DNA from: Parasedimentitalea denitrificans
GTDB lineage: Bacteria > Pseudomonadota > Alphaproteobacteria > Rhodobacterales > Rhodobacteraceae
Length of the DNA: 64,000 nt
Direction of reading: 5' to 3'
NCBI RefSeq assembly: GCF_011813015.1
Contig: NZ_QHLQ01000001.1
Location: 310,001-374,000, forward strand
Shown here piece by piece: positions 16,194 to 25,722 of the stretch. A model generated the notes under the pieces. It was given only the letters and a program-made list of their open reading frames with translations. It did no database searches and had not been told where the DNA came from. The position numbers and the translations under genes are program-made. How positions within the stretch are numbered: the first letter of the stretch is position 1; every line of letters begins with the position of its first letter.

Positions 16194-17872
16194 AGATCCT
16201 CATTCTGGGTGGATATGGGGTGTTTGGCGGTCGCCTGGCCGAACTGCTTTCAAACATCACCAAGCTGGAGCTGCTGATTTCCGGCCGCAACCAACCTAGG
16301 GCAACCGCCTTTTGCCAGACCCTACTGGGGGAGGCCAAGGTAACGCCGGTACAGTTGGACCGCAAGGATATCGGTCAAAAGTTGGCCGAACTGGCGCCAG
16401 ATCTGGTTATCGATGCCTCAGGGCCATTCCAGCAATATGGCGCGGCACGATACGAAGTGATCGAAGCCTGCATTCGCCACGGCGTGAACTATCTCGACTT
16501 TGCAGATGCGGCTGACTTTGTTTTTGGGGTATCTCAGTTTGATCAGGCCGCGCGCGAGGTCGGCATCTTTGTGCTCTCGGGCGTCAGTAGTTTTCCGGTT
16601 ATGACCTCGGCCGTGCTGCGCGAGATGTGCAAAGACATGACCATTGAGACAGTCAAAGGAGGCATCGCGCCCTCTCCCTATGCAGGGATCGGTTTGAATG
16701 TGATGCGCGCGGTGCTGGACTATGCCGGAACCCCAGTCAAACTGACCCGGCAGGGCCAGCATACAACCGCGCCCGGTCTGGCCGAAAGCCAGCGGTATAC
16801 CATTGCAGTTCCTGGCAAAATGCCCCTGAAGAACACTCATTTCTCGCTGGTCGACGTGCCCGAATTGCAGGTACTGCCGCCTGAATTTCCAGAGCTGACA
16901 GACATCTGGATCGGCGCTGGTCCACGCCCCGAAGCCCTGCATCGCATGTTGAATATGCTGGCAAAACTGCGTCACCGATTGAACTTACCCAGCTTTGCCC
17001 CCTTGGCCCCATTTTTCCACCGAGTTCTGAATGTGTTGAAGTTTGGCGAGCATCGGGGCGGGATGTTCGTTCATGCAACTGGCCACCGGAACGGTCAGCC
17101 CGTTGAACGTTCTTGGCATCTGCTGGCCGAAGGAGACGATGGCCCCTATATTCCATCAATGGCGATCGAAGCCATCATTCGTAAAATTCTGGACGGCAAT
17201 CCTCCAGAACTGGGCGCACGGGCCGCGATCCGAGAATTGAACCTGTCCGATTATGAGCACCTCTTTGACGGCCGCTCGCTCTATATGGGGTTTCGCAGTA
17301 AGGCCAAGGGCGAAGTACCGCTGTACCGGCAAGTCTTGGGAGACGCCTTTGACCTGTTGCCACCACAGGTTCAGGCGTTGCATGACGATGTCCGTGCCCG
17401 CAGCTGGAGCGGAACCGCCCGGGTCCAACGTGGCACCGGACTGATATCAAGGGCTCTGGGCGCTCTTTTTGGCTTTCCAAACACAGCTGACCAAGTGCCG
17501 GTCAATGTGTGCTTTACCCCGCAAGATGGTGGCGAGACATGGACCCGCAGGTTTGGAACCCGGTCATTTTCATCGGTCCAAACACTTGGTAGAAAACGCA
17601 GAAACCATCTTGTGCTAGAGCGTTTTGGCCCCGTAACAGTTGCTCTGGCGCTTGTCGTTGACGCGCAAAAACTCTTTCTGATCCCGCGCAGTTGGTCATT
17701 CTTAGGCCTCCCCTTACCGCAGTTTTTACTGCCCAAAGGTCAAAGCTTTGAAACTCAGGTTGACGGGGCCTTTTGCTTTGATGTGGAAATCTCAGCCCCT
17801 TTGATTGGTCTGATCGCCGCCTATCAGGGAGAGTTGCACTCCACTGCCCCCAGCACGGTTGCCGCGAACTAA
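16190..17872 (+). CDS. Saccharopine-dehydrogenase-like NAD(P)-binding protein fused to DUF4166
   Basis: A 560-residue two-part protein. The N-terminal 370 residues start with a Rossmann fold (MKILILGGYGVFGGRLAE) and resemble the saccharopine-dehydrogenase NADP-binding family, with SGVSSFPVMTSAVL and later PSMAIEAIIRKI. The last 170 residues (from about LYRQVLGDAFDLLP) are DUF4166. This fusion, preceded by a DCC/DUF393 gene, recurs in proteobacteria; its function is unknown. The ATG at 16190 overlaps the DUF393 stop. It converges on the flotillin gene, with a hairpin between. Confidence 0.82.
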   Translation: MKILILGGYGVFGGRLAELLSNITKLELLISGRNQPRATAFCQTLLGEAKVTPVQLDRKDIGQKLAELAPDLVIDASGPFQQYGAARYEVIEACIRHGVNYLDFADAADFVFGVSQFDQAAREVGIFVLSGVSSFPVMTSAVLREMCKDMTIETVKGGIAPSPYAGIGLNVMRAVLDYAGTPVKLTRQGQHTTAPGLAESQRYTIAVPGKMPLKNTHFSLVDVPELQVLPPEFPELTDIWIGAGPRPEALHRMLNMLAKLRHRLNLPSFAPLAPFFHRVLNVLKFGEHRGGMFVHATGHRNGQPVERSWHLLAEGDDGPYIPSMAIEAIIRKILDGNPPELGARAAIRELNLSDYEHLFDGRSLYMGFRSKAKGEVPLYRQVLGDAFDLLPPQVQALHDDVRARSWSGTARVQRGTGLISRALGALFGFPNTADQVPVNVCFTPQDGGETWTRRFGTRSFSSVQTLGRKRRNHLVLERFGPVTVALALVVDAQKLFLIPRSWSFLGLPLPQFLLPKGQSFETQVDGAFCFDVEISAPLIGLIAAYQGELHSTAPSTVAAN

Positions 17873-17908
17873 TCTATCTAAATCAAAGACATTTTCGGGT
17901 GACAAATA

Positions 17909-17938
17909 GAAAGGGGCCGGACAAATCCGACCCCTTTC
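17909..17938. terminator. Hairpin between DUF4166 gene and flotillin
   Basis: GAAAGGGG and CCCCTTTC pair around an inner GGA/TCC stem, between two convergent genes. It can serve as a terminator on both strands. Confidence 0.6.
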
Positions 17939-17957
17939 AGAATTTATCAGTGGGACA

Positions 17958-19661
17958 TTAGCCCTCAATGATATCACTTTCGGCTTCTGGTTCTTCTTCA
18001 ACCTTCTCTTCAGCAATCTGAGCCGCCGGTTTTTGCGCCACCGCTCCATTGGCCAGACCACTCACACCATCTTCCATCGACAGGCCCAGCTCTTCACCAA
18101 GTTTCTTGAGCGCGGGCATTTGCACGGCCATGCCCATGATCGAATCCAACGCCTGATTGACCACCGGTTTTTCACCGCTGCCAGCCCCGCCAGAGCCCCC
18201 CTGCGCAACCGAACCATTGCCACCAATACCGCTGACCTGATGGATCTTGATCGAGTCGATCTTCTCGGCCGGCTTGACCATTTCAGCAATGATCGTCGGC
18301 ATCGCCTCGATCCGTGCCAGATCCACCTTCATACGGATCTGTTCGCCGGACAGCACGTTGTCTGCCTCGACAATCGCGCGCTTACCTTCTGCTTCGGCCA
18401 GCATGTCGTTCTTCTTGGCCTCGGCGCGAATGTTCAGTGCATCTGCTTCGGCCTGAGCCTCTTCGCGACGGGCATCGGCCCGGTCTGCCGCAGCCTCTTT
18501 CTCTGCCGTTGCCGCAAGACGTATCGCTGTAGCCTGACGTTCGGCTTCCTGTGTGGCCTCAATCAGTACGATCTGTTTTGCACGTTCAGCTTCAGCCACT
18601 TCGCGGGCAGTAATCACCGACTCGGTTGCCTTGGTCGCCTCGGCGCGGGCCAGATCGGCAGATGCACGGGCGCGGCTTTCTTCTTCGGATTTTTGCGCAA
18701 CAATCACCTGACGGTCCTGTTCTGCAACTTCCAGCTCGCGCTCCTTGCTGATCTCAGCCTCGCGAATTTTCCGCTCGCGTTCAATATCAGCCGAGCGAAT
18801 AGCCTCTTCACGCGCAATGCGGGCCCGCTCTTTCTCTTGCTCAGACACCTCGCGACGTTGCGCGATCTCTGACTCCTGCGCCGCACGCATAGCCTCAAGC
18901 TGCTTGATCTGTTCGATCTCAGCCTGCTTTTCGTCCTGTTCAATCGCCAAACGCTCACGCTCCGCTTCCATGTGGGCGCGACGCACCGCCACCTGAGAAT
19001 CCGCTTCGATCTGGGCACGCTCCTTTTTGGAGTTGGCAATAACCTCGGCCAGTTTGCGCATACCGACCGCGTTAAAGGCGTTGTTTTCGTCCAGTGCCTC
19101 GAACGGAGTCTGATCCAGCGCGGTCAGCGAAACCGATTCCAGCGACAGGCCATTCTTCAACAGATCCTCGGAGACCGCATTTTGCACCTCTTGAACAAAG
19201 TCAGCGCGTTTTTCGTGCAAGCCATCCATGGTCATCTGCGCCGCAACAGCGCGCAAGCCATCCACCAGCTTACCCTCAATCATTTCGCGCAGCTGGTTCA
19301 CATCAAATGTCCGGTCACCCAAGGTCTGTGCCGCACGGGCGATGCCTTCTTCGGTGGCATTTACCTAGACATAGAATTCAACACCAACATCAACCCGCAT
19401 CCGGTCCTGCGTGATCAGCGCCGCGTCGCCATTACGCTGCACCTCTAGGCGTAGGGTCTTCATATTGACTGGGCTGACTTCGTGCAGCAGCGGCACCACA
19501 ATGGTACCTCCATCCATAATCACCCGTTTCCCGCCAGCCCCGGTTTTAACCAGGCTAACTTCGCGGGTGGAACGCCGATAGAGACGGCCAAGAATAAGCC
19601 CCAAAAGAACAAGAAATACCAGAACACTGGCGACGGAAATTACCAAGAATTGCAACTCCAT
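17958..19661 (-). pseudogene. Flotillin (YqiK-type) interrupted by an in-frame TAG
   Basis: A flotillin reading frame of 567 codons with an amber stop as codon 99 (19365-19367); the frame is otherwise intact on both sides. Residues 1-98 hold the membrane anchor (about 5-27) and the start of the SPFH domain (VDVGVEFYV); the frame then resumes with VNATEEGIARAAQTLGDRTF, the rest of SPFH, a long Glu/Ala/Arg coiled coil (about 240-430) and a Gly-rich tail. Flotillins scaffold membrane microdomains. Without readthrough only a 98-residue anchor fragment is made; a TTG at 19322 could restart a 454-residue soluble part. It follows the YqiJ-like gene, the usual partner. A sequencing error cannot be excluded. 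Confidence 0.85.
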
Positions 19662-19696
19662 GATTTATCTCCCCAAAAGTTTGAATTTAAAATCGT

Positions 19697-20428
19697 TTAG
19701 TCGGACAAGCCGACCAGAACATAGGTGCCACTACGACGATCGCGCAGCACTAATACCTCTGTGCCCTGTGACAGGGTCTCGTTATCGCGCAGGGGCTCAG
19801 CCCGCAGGTGATGTGCATTGCCAAACCGATCAGTGACCCGCACCTCGGCCGCGCGACCACGCACGGCAGTGCCCTGCGTGATGATACCACGGCGACGGCC
19901 CAACTGGTTCAGCGATGATGCCTCGGTCTCCGTTTGTGGCAACAGCCGGGCAAACACCCCGCCAAAGCCACGCGCGAACCAAATCCCAAAGGCACCAGCC
20001 GGAAGCGCAGCAAGCCAAGCCGGGGCCAAAAAGCCAAACAATTCCTGCAAGGCAATTTGTAATCCCAGACCGCTTAGGCCAAAGCCCATCAGCAAAGCCG
20101 CCAACCAGATCAGCGTCGGCATTTTGCCAAGCCCAAGCCAACTGGCCAAACCACCGCTGGCCTCAACCCCGCCCTCGACTTCGACGTCGGCCTCAAACTC
20201 TGCCAGCTCCAGTTCACCCGGATCAACCAAAGCCCCTTCGGGATCAAGATCCAGGTCAAAGTCACCCAGATCCGGCGCATCCCCAATGTCAGGAGCGACG
20301 TCATTATCGCCGCCCATCAAACTACCGCCCAGCAACAAAGCCACCAGTTCAAGCCCCATCAGGCCGAACAAAAGCGCCAGAGCAAAGGAAAAAGGTGCAA
20401 ACGCACCTCCGAGCAGAAAGTCAAACAT
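19697..20428 (-). CDS. YqiJ/NfeD-like OB-fold membrane protein
   Basis: A 243-residue membrane protein: hydrophobic helix 10-36, a long acidic linker (about 40-92), two or three further helices (about 100-165) and a C-terminal OB-fold domain (about 175-240, GRRRGIITQGTAVRGRAAEV). This matches YqiJ, the partner encoded next to flotillin YqiK in many bacteria and related to NfeD. The gap to the flotillin gene is 35 bases, with GGGGAG before its ATG. With flotillin broken, this gene may be an orphan half of a pair. Confidence 0.8.
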   Translation of the reverse strand: MFDFLLGGAFAPFSFALALLFGLMGLELVALLLGGSLMGGDNDVAPDIGDAPDLGDFDLDLDPEGALVDPGELELAEFEADVEVEGGVEASGGLASWLGLGKMPTLIWLAALLMGFGLSGLGLQIALQELFGFLAPAWLAALPAGAFGIWFARGFGGVFARLLPQTETEASSLNQLGRRRGIITQGTAVRGRAAEVRVTDRFGNAHHLRAEPLRDNETLSQGTEVLVLRDRRSGTYVLVGLSD

Positions 20429-20687
20429 ATATGGGCCACCAATCAGTTAGTATGCAAAGGTATACAATACCATATGGAAGTCGCGCATCTTATTTTCAAG
20501 GGGTTAGTCGTTGATAAATTCAACCACAAGCATAACAACGCTCTCCCACCGGTAAACTATACCCAGACCAGCATACACTAATTTGCGGTCAAAATGGATG
20601 GAAAATTCGCGTTCCGTCCGCAGGGGGATTTCTAACCGCCAAAACTTACGTTAGACGGATCTTCAGACAGCTAGGCGGAAAAGTGAT

Positions 20688-22406
20688 ATGGCACGAATTC
20701 TCATTACCTCGGCACTTCCCTATATCAATGGGATCAAGCACCTGGGCAATCTCATCGGCAGTCAGCTGCCGGCGGATCTATACGCCCGTTACAATCGCGG
20801 TCGCGGCAATGAAGTCATGTTCCTTTGCGCCACTGACGAACACGGCACACCCGCCGAACTGGCCGCAGCCAAGGCGGATCAACCCGTCGCAGAATACTGC
20901 GCTGACATGCACAAGGTTCAAACCGACATCGCCGATCGCTTTGGCCTGTCGTTTGATCACTATGGTCGCTCGTCCAGTATGCAGAACCGCAAGCTGACCC
21001 AGCACTTTGCCAGCAAACTGGCCGATGCCGGTCTGATCACCGAAGTCGAAGACCGTCAGGTCTATTCCAACACCGATGGTCGTTTCCTACCTGATCGTTA
21101 TGTCGAGGGCACCTGCCCCAACTGCGGCCACGACGGCGCACGCGGTGACCAATGCGAGGAATGCACCAAGCAGCTGGACCCAACCGACCTGATCAACCCG
21201 CGCTCGGCCATTTCCGGCTCGACTGATCTAGAGGTCCGCGAGACCAAACATCTGTTCCTGCGCCAATCAGCATTGCGCGATCAACTGGACCAGTGGATCG
21301 ACTCTAAAACCGACTGGCCTATTCTGACCACCTCAATCGCCAAGAAATGGCTACACGATGGTGACGGATTGCAGGATCGCGGCATCACCCGTGACCTCGA
21401 CTGGGGAGTTCCGGTCAAAAAAGGTGATGAAGACTGGCCCGGCATGGAAGGCAAAGTTTTCTATGTCTGGTTTGATGCGCCCATCGAATACATCGCCGCA
21501 ACTGGCGAATGGGCCGAAGCCAACGGCAAAACAGACGCCGACTGGCAGCGCTGGTGGCGCACCGACATGGGCGCGGATGATGTGAAATACGTCCAGTTCA
21601 TGGGCAAGGACAACGTGCCGTTCCACACCCTGTCCTTCCCCGCCACCATTCTGGGATCCGGCGAGCCTTGGAAGATGGTCGATCACCTGAAATCATTCAA
21701 CTATCTGAACTACGACGGCGGCCAGTTCTCGACCTCCAAAGGGCGCGGCGTGTTTATGGATCAGGCGCTGGAAATCCTGCCCGCCGATTACTGGCGCTGG
21801 TGGCTGCTAAGCCACGCACCAGAAAGCAGCGATTCCGAATTCACCTGGGAAAACTTCCAGCAGTCTGTGAACAAGGATCTGGCTGACGTGCTGGGTAACT
21901 TTGTCTCGCGCATCACAAAATTCTGCCGCTCCAAGTTTGGCGAAGCAGTACCCGAGGGCGCAGAGTACGGCGAGCAGGAACAGGCATTGATCGCCGAGCT
22001 GACCACCCGCATCCGCGCCTACGAGGGCCACATGGATGCAATGGAAGTGCGCAAATCAGCCCAAGAGCTGCGCGCCATTTGGGTTGCAGGCAACGAATAC
22101 TTGCAAAGCGCAGCTCCATGGTCGACCTTCAAAACTGAACCAGAAAAAGCCGCCACTCAGGTTCGCATGGGTCTGAACCTGATCCGCCTGTATGCCGTGC
22201 TTAGCGCACCGTTCATCCCGACGGCTGCAGCCAGCATGCTAAGCGCAATGAACACGCTGAACACCAGCTGGCCAGATGACGTGGCCGAGGCCCTGAACGC
22301 CCTGCCCGTTGGTCATGATTTCAGCGTGCCTGATGTTCTGTTCGCCAAGATCACTGACGATCAGCGCGAAGACTGGCAATCACGATTTTCCGGCAAACGC
22401 GACTAA
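20688..22406 (+). CDS. metG: Methionine--tRNA ligase
   Basis: A 572-residue class I aminoacyl-tRNA synthetase that charges tRNA-Met. The HIGH motif is HLGN at 18-21, the zinc knuckle C-x2-C-x9-C-x2-C lies at about 143-159, and the KMSKS equivalent is FSTSKGRG near 347. There is no C-terminal EMAP-like tRNA-binding domain, so it is the short monomeric form. GGCGGAAAAG precedes the ATG. A terminator follows. The 259 bases upstream hold the divergent promoters for metG and the YqiJ-like gene; I see no gene there. Confidence 0.95.
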   Translation: MARILITSALPYINGIKHLGNLIGSQLPADLYARYNRGRGNEVMFLCATDEHGTPAELAAAKADQPVAEYCADMHKVQTDIADRFGLSFDHYGRSSSMQNRKLTQHFASKLADAGLITEVEDRQVYSNTDGRFLPDRYVEGTCPNCGHDGARGDQCEECTKQLDPTDLINPRSAISGSTDLEVRETKHLFLRQSALRDQLDQWIDSKTDWPILTTSIAKKWLHDGDGLQDRGITRDLDWGVPVKKGDEDWPGMEGKVFYVWFDAPIEYIAATGEWAEANGKTDADWQRWWRTDMGADDVKYVQFMGKDNVPFHTLSFPATILGSGEPWKMVDHLKSFNYLNYDGGQFSTSKGRGVFMDQALEILPADYWRWWLLSHAPESSDSEFTWENFQQSVNKDLADVLGNFVSRITKFCRSKFGEAVPEGAEYGEQEQALIAELTTRIRAYEGHMDAMEVRKSAQELRAIWVAGNEYLQSAAPWSTFKTEPEKAATQVRMGLNLIRLYAVLSAPFIPTAAASMLSAMNTLNTSWPDDVAEALNALPVGHDFSVPDVLFAKITDDQREDWQSRFSGKRD

Positions 22407-22433
22407 ACTAGATAACGACCAACTATAGCTTCC

Positions 22434-22461
22434 AACGCGCTCCTAACGGGGCGCGTTTTTT
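22434..22461 (+). terminator. Rho-independent terminator of metG
   Basis: AACGCGC-N10-GCGCGTT followed by a T run, starting 27 bases after the metG stop. A standard intrinsic terminator. Confidence 0.85.
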
Positions 22462-22542
22462 GTTTCTGACGACCCGCGTTCAAACCCTTGCATGACCCGC
22501 CGACTTTCTGATTATCTTAAAAAATTAAATCCGACCAAAAAA

Positions 22543-22578
22543 CTCAGGTTGACATACCTGAGTAAATAAATCAGGTTA
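22543..22578 (+). promoter_or_regulatory. Putative iron-responsive promoter/operator of the hemP island
   Basis: A -35-like TTGACA (22549-22554) sits between palindrome arms CTCAGGT-N6-ACCTGAG (22543-22562). A second, overlapping palindrome CTGAGTAAATAAATCAG (22558-22574) contains TGA-N9-TCA, the shape of iron-response boxes described in alphaproteobacteria (RirA/Iron-Rhodo type). It stands about 230 bases before hemP. The regulator is inferred; the rest of 22462-22808 shows no gene. Confidence 0.5.
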
Positions 22579-22808
22579 GCGACATTCTAGCCAGCCTGTT
22601 CAATTAGGTCAGCCCGAGCAGCAAGCAATAGATTAGAACGCCCCATGTCGCACAGTGTTTCAACAATTCATAAGCCGCAAACCACAGTAGTGATTCAGCC
22701 CAGCCTGAACACGCTCTGGACCCAAGCCAGAATTGAAACGGAAACCCTGTCCGGCTTTTGCCTGGAATGGATCCAGGATCGGGCGGACATCAGCAAAGGG
22801 CAACCGTC

Positions 22809-22973
22809 ATGAACATGCACGTATCCAAAGTGGTAGCACCCACCCAAGAAGTTTTCCCAACCTACCATGCCGAAGAACTGACCTGTGGCGGCAACCAAGC
22901 CCGGATCCTTCTGAATGGTCAAATCTACAGCCTGCGCATTACCCGCGCCGGGAAACTGATCCTGACCAAATGA
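22809..22973 (+). CDS. hemP: Hemin uptake protein HemP
   Basis: A 54-residue protein. Its core, GGNQARILLNGQIYSLRITRAGKLILTK, is split here as GGNQARILLNGQIY then SLRITRAGKLILTK and is the conserved HemP fold, a small cytoplasmic beta protein found at the head of heme and iron uptake loci. AAAGGG lies before the ATG at 22809; the ATG at 22758 would add 17 unrelated residues. Its stop overlaps the next start (ATGA). It leads the iron island that runs to 29324. Confidence 0.85.
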   Translation: MNMHVSKVVAPTQEVFPTYHAEELTCGGNQARILLNGQIYSLRITRAGKLILTK

Positions 22974-23446
22974 CCCATCCATCTTTACGTCGGGGGGGCG
23001 CCACTGTTGGTGTCCTCTCAGAGCTGTCCCCTATCGAAGCCACCGCCGTGCGTCATCTGCGCCAGTGGTTTAGCAGTCCTGAAACACGTCTCGACATGCA
23101 CGATGACGTGACCAGCCGCCTAGGCCCAGAACTGTCAGACATCGCAATCGAGACCTTTGGCCAATTGTGCATGCTCTGTGTCGAACATGGCCGTCGCCCA
23201 CTGATGCGGCACGGGTTGAAATGCGACTGCATTGGCGCCGATGAAAACTGTTTTGCCAACATGATCGCGGCAGCTGCCGACGGTCAGGTGAACGACTCCA
23301 TGTTGTTCGCCTCGCTGATCGTGCGCCCCCAAATGGCCCGAGAGCTCCTGCCTCTTGCCTCTGAATTTGGTTGCCTGCTTCGGCAGATGACCACCGCAAC
23401 GCCACCGCCCATTTTGGGCCGGCCTTGCTCTGCAACCTTACACTAA
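22970..23446 (+). CDS. Conserved Cys-rich protein coupled to hemP
   Basis: A 158-residue protein I do not assign to a named family. Its middle has a cluster of cysteines, CMLC near 60, then CDCIGADENC near 79-88, which could hold a metal or Fe-S centre; the remainder is helical. It starts within the hemP stop codon (ATGA), so the two are translated together. Partnership with HemP in heme or iron handling is inference. No signal peptide or membrane segment. Confidence 0.7.
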   Translation: MTHPSLRRGGATVGVLSELSPIEATAVRHLRQWFSSPETRLDMHDDVTSRLGPELSDIAIETFGQLCMLCVEHGRRPLMRHGLKCDCIGADENCFANMIAAAADGQVNDSMLFASLIVRPQMARELLPLASEFGCLLRQMTTATPPPILGRPCSATLH

Positions 23447-23473
23447 TTCACACACCTTCAAGGACTATCCTTT

Positions 23474-24742
23474 ATGAAAACCCTGCTCCAAACCAGCACG
23501 GCGCTAACTCTATTTGCGGCCAGCACAACAGCAGCTTTCGCCGCTGACAAGGCTGCCGTCTTGACCAACTATTCGAACATCGCCGAGGCAAAATACCAAG
23601 ACAGCCTGACCACAGCCAAGATCTTGCAATCCGCCGTCGAAGCACTCGTCGCGTCGCCATCAGCAGAAACTCTGGACGCCGCCCGCACCGCATGGATCGA
23701 CGCGCGCGTTCCTTACCAGCAGTCCGAAGTCTTCCGCTTTGGCAACGCCATCGTCGACGACTGGGAAGGCAAAGTAAACGCATGGCCGCTGGACGAAGGC
23801 CTGATCGACTACGTTGACGCAGCTTACGGCGGCCCATCGGACGAAAACGCGCTGGCCGCGTTGAATGTTGTGGCCAACCCCACGTTTGAACTGTCCGGCA
23901 AAACCATCGACGCATCCGACATCACCCCCGCCCTGCTCGAAGGCTCGCTGCACGAGGCCGATGGCATCGAAGCCAACGTCGCCACAGGCTACCACGCCAT
24001 CGAATTCCTGCTCTGGGGTCAAGACTTGAACGGAACCGACCACGGTGCCGGCGCTCGTGCCTTTACTGATTACGCCGCTGGCGCAGACTGCACCAACGGC
24101 AACTGTGATCGTCGCGGTGCCTATCTAAAGGCCGCAACGGATCTGCTGGTCTCTGATCTGGAATGGATGGCCGCCCAGTGGGCCACCGATGGTGACGCCC
24201 GCACGGCGCTGCTAGGTGACGAAGACGCTGGCATCTCGGCCATGCTGACCGGCATGGGCTCGCTGTCCTACGGTGAACAGGCGGGTGAGCGTATGCGCCT
24301 GGGCCTGATGCTGAACGACCCAGAAGAAGAGCACGATTGCTTCTCGGACAACACCCACAACAGCCACTATTATGACGGCAAGGGCGTTCAGAACGTCTAC
24401 TTAGGCGAATACACCCGCGTGAACGGCGACGTTGTTTCCGGCGCCTCGCTGTCTGATCTGGTGATGGCCGTGAACAACGATCTGGACGCCGAAATGCGCG
24501 GCAAGCTGTCTGCCACCATGGATGCACTGGGCGCTATGAAAGCAGCCGCAGACGGTGGTTTCTCATACGATCAGATGCTGGAACAGGGCAACGCCGAAGG
24601 CGAAGCATTGATCATGGGCGGCATCAACGGGTTGGTTGACCAAACTCAATCCATCGAGCGCGTAGTCACCGCATTAAAGCTGGAAGGCATCGAATTTGAA
24701 GGCTCCGACTCTCTCGATAACCCATCGGCTGTTTTCCAGTAA
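23474..24742 (+). CDS. Imelysin-family periplasmic iron-uptake protein (IrpA-like)
   Basis: A 422-residue protein with a signal peptide (about 1-23, AFA-AD) and an imelysin/EfeO-M75 domain. The GxHxxE motif is GYHAIEFLLWGQD near residues 172-184. Family members bind iron in the periplasm or on the outer membrane and support ferrous/ferric uptake. AAGGA precedes the ATG. It is followed by a terminator, so the upstream hemP group may end here. A shorter second imelysin is encoded at 27245, and this pairing with DUF1111 and DUF1513 genes is a known iron-island arrangement. Confidence 0.9.
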   Translation: MKTLLQTSTALTLFAASTTAAFAADKAAVLTNYSNIAEAKYQDSLTTAKILQSAVEALVASPSAETLDAARTAWIDARVPYQQSEVFRFGNAIVDDWEGKVNAWPLDEGLIDYVDAAYGGPSDENALAALNVVANPTFELSGKTIDASDITPALLEGSLHEADGIEANVATGYHAIEFLLWGQDLNGTDHGAGARAFTDYAAGADCTNGNCDRRGAYLKAATDLLVSDLEWMAAQWATDGDARTALLGDEDAGISAMLTGMGSLSYGEQAGERMRLGLMLNDPEEEHDCFSDNTHNSHYYDGKGVQNVYLGEYTRVNGDVVSGASLSDLVMAVNNDLDAEMRGKLSATMDALGAMKAAADGGFSYDQMLEQGNAEGEALIMGGINGLVDQTQSIERVVTALKLEGIEFEGSDSLDNPSAVFQ

Positions 24743-24831
24743 GCCACGCAGATGATCTGCTGTTCCGGGCAGATCTAGGGGGTGCTCTGATTACCAGTAT
24801 ATTATCCCCAAAAGTTATTTCGAGCATCGCC

Positions 24832-24865
24832 AAAGGGGGTCGCGTTTTTCGCGGCCCCTTTCCAA
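24832..24865 (+). terminator. Hairpin terminator after imelysin gene
   Basis: AAAGGGG..CGCG-TTTTT-CGCG.CCCCTTT, a long stem about 90 bases after the imelysin stop. The remaining bases up to 24995 hold a presumed promoter for the Bfd/Bfr group, with no gene. Confidence 0.7.
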
Positions 24866-24995
24866 TGCCCCCCCCTGTGCGTCCACTTCACTGGCACATT
24901 TCTGATTATTTTAGTAAGAATACACTTGTATCCCTACGGTTTTTATCGGAAATAAAACTAACGGAATCACGGGGCCTTCGGGCAGGACCAATACA

Positions 24996-25289
24996 ATGAT
25001 CATTTGCCACTGCACTCGCATCTCAGATCATGACATCCACGCAGCGGTAGACTGGATGCGAAGTGCTGATCCCGATACAATCATCACCCCCGGCAAAATC
25101 TACCACGCACTCGGCAAATCCGCCGACTGCGGCGGATGCATGCCCCTCTTTCTCGACACCATGCGCTCCAACACTAACCTAAAGGTACCCGCTCAGCTGG
25201 CAAACTTGCGCAGCGGGATATCCAAGGAGAGTGACAATGAAGGGCGACGCCAAAGTACTCGACAACCTGAACAAAGCACTGCGCCATGA
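24996..25289 (+). CDS. bfd: Bacterioferritin-associated ferredoxin-like protein
   Basis: A 97-residue protein with the [2Fe-2S] ligand set of Bfd/BFD-like proteins: C4, C6 (ICHC) and C45, C48 (CGGC). Bfd reduces bacterioferritin so that stored iron can leave. The next gene, bacterioferritin, begins 53 bases before this one ends, so the Bfd tail (about residues 80-97) is encoded in a second frame over the bfr start. The tail is low in conserved features and may simply be read-on sequence. Confidence 0.85.
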   Translation: MIICHCTRISDHDIHAAVDWMRSADPDTIITPGKIYHALGKSADCGGCMPLFLDTMRSNTNLKVPAQLANLRSGISKESDNEGRRQSTRQPEQSTAP

Positions 25290-25722
25290 ACTGACTGCTG
25301 TAAGCCAATATTGGCTGCATTACAGGCTGCAAGACGACTGGGGCCTGGGCAGCATGGCCAAGAAAAGCCGCGAAGAAAGCATCGAAGAGATGGAACACGC
25401 GGACAAATTGATAGAAAGGATCATTTTCCTAGAAGGCCACCCGAACCTCCAAAAACTTGACCCACTGAGGATCGGACAAACCCCCAAAGAATGCATGGAA
25501 GCCGACTTGGCCGCCGAGCGCTCAGCCCGCGACCTGTACAAAGAAGCACGCGATGTGTGCAAAGAAGCCGGCGATTATGTCACCATGGGATTGTTCGAGA
25601 GCTTAATGACGGACGAAGAGGGTCATATCGATTTCCTCGAAACACATCTTGAACTCCATGACAGAATTGGCGCCGAACACTTTGCCCACCTCAACGCAAC
25701 CAAATTGGAAGACGCAGATTAA
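25237..25722 (+). CDS. bfr: Bacterioferritin
   Basis: A 161-residue iron-storage protein. All ferroxidase ligands fall at the E. coli numbering: E18, E51, H54, E94, E127 and H130, and the heme ligand M52 is present. It stores iron as a ferric core in a 24-mer. AAGGAG is placed 7 bases before the ATG at 25237, inside the bfd frame; the GTG at 25231 is less likely. Both flanking genes overlap it, which packs release (bfd), storage (bfr) and a diheme protein together. Confidence 0.93.
   Translation: MKGDAKVLDNLNKALRHELTAVSQYWLHYRLQDDWGLGSMAKKSREESIEEMEHADKLIERIIFLEGHPNLQKLDPLRIGQTPKECMEADLAAERSARDLYKEARDVCKEAGDYVTMGLFESLMTDEEGHIDFLETHLELHDRIGAEHFAHLNATKLEDAD

Noticed and set aside
18033..18872. 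A 279-codon plus-strand frame opposite the flotillin coiled coil
   Set aside because: It arises from the repetitive Glu/Ala/Arg codons of the coiled coil and resembles no protein.
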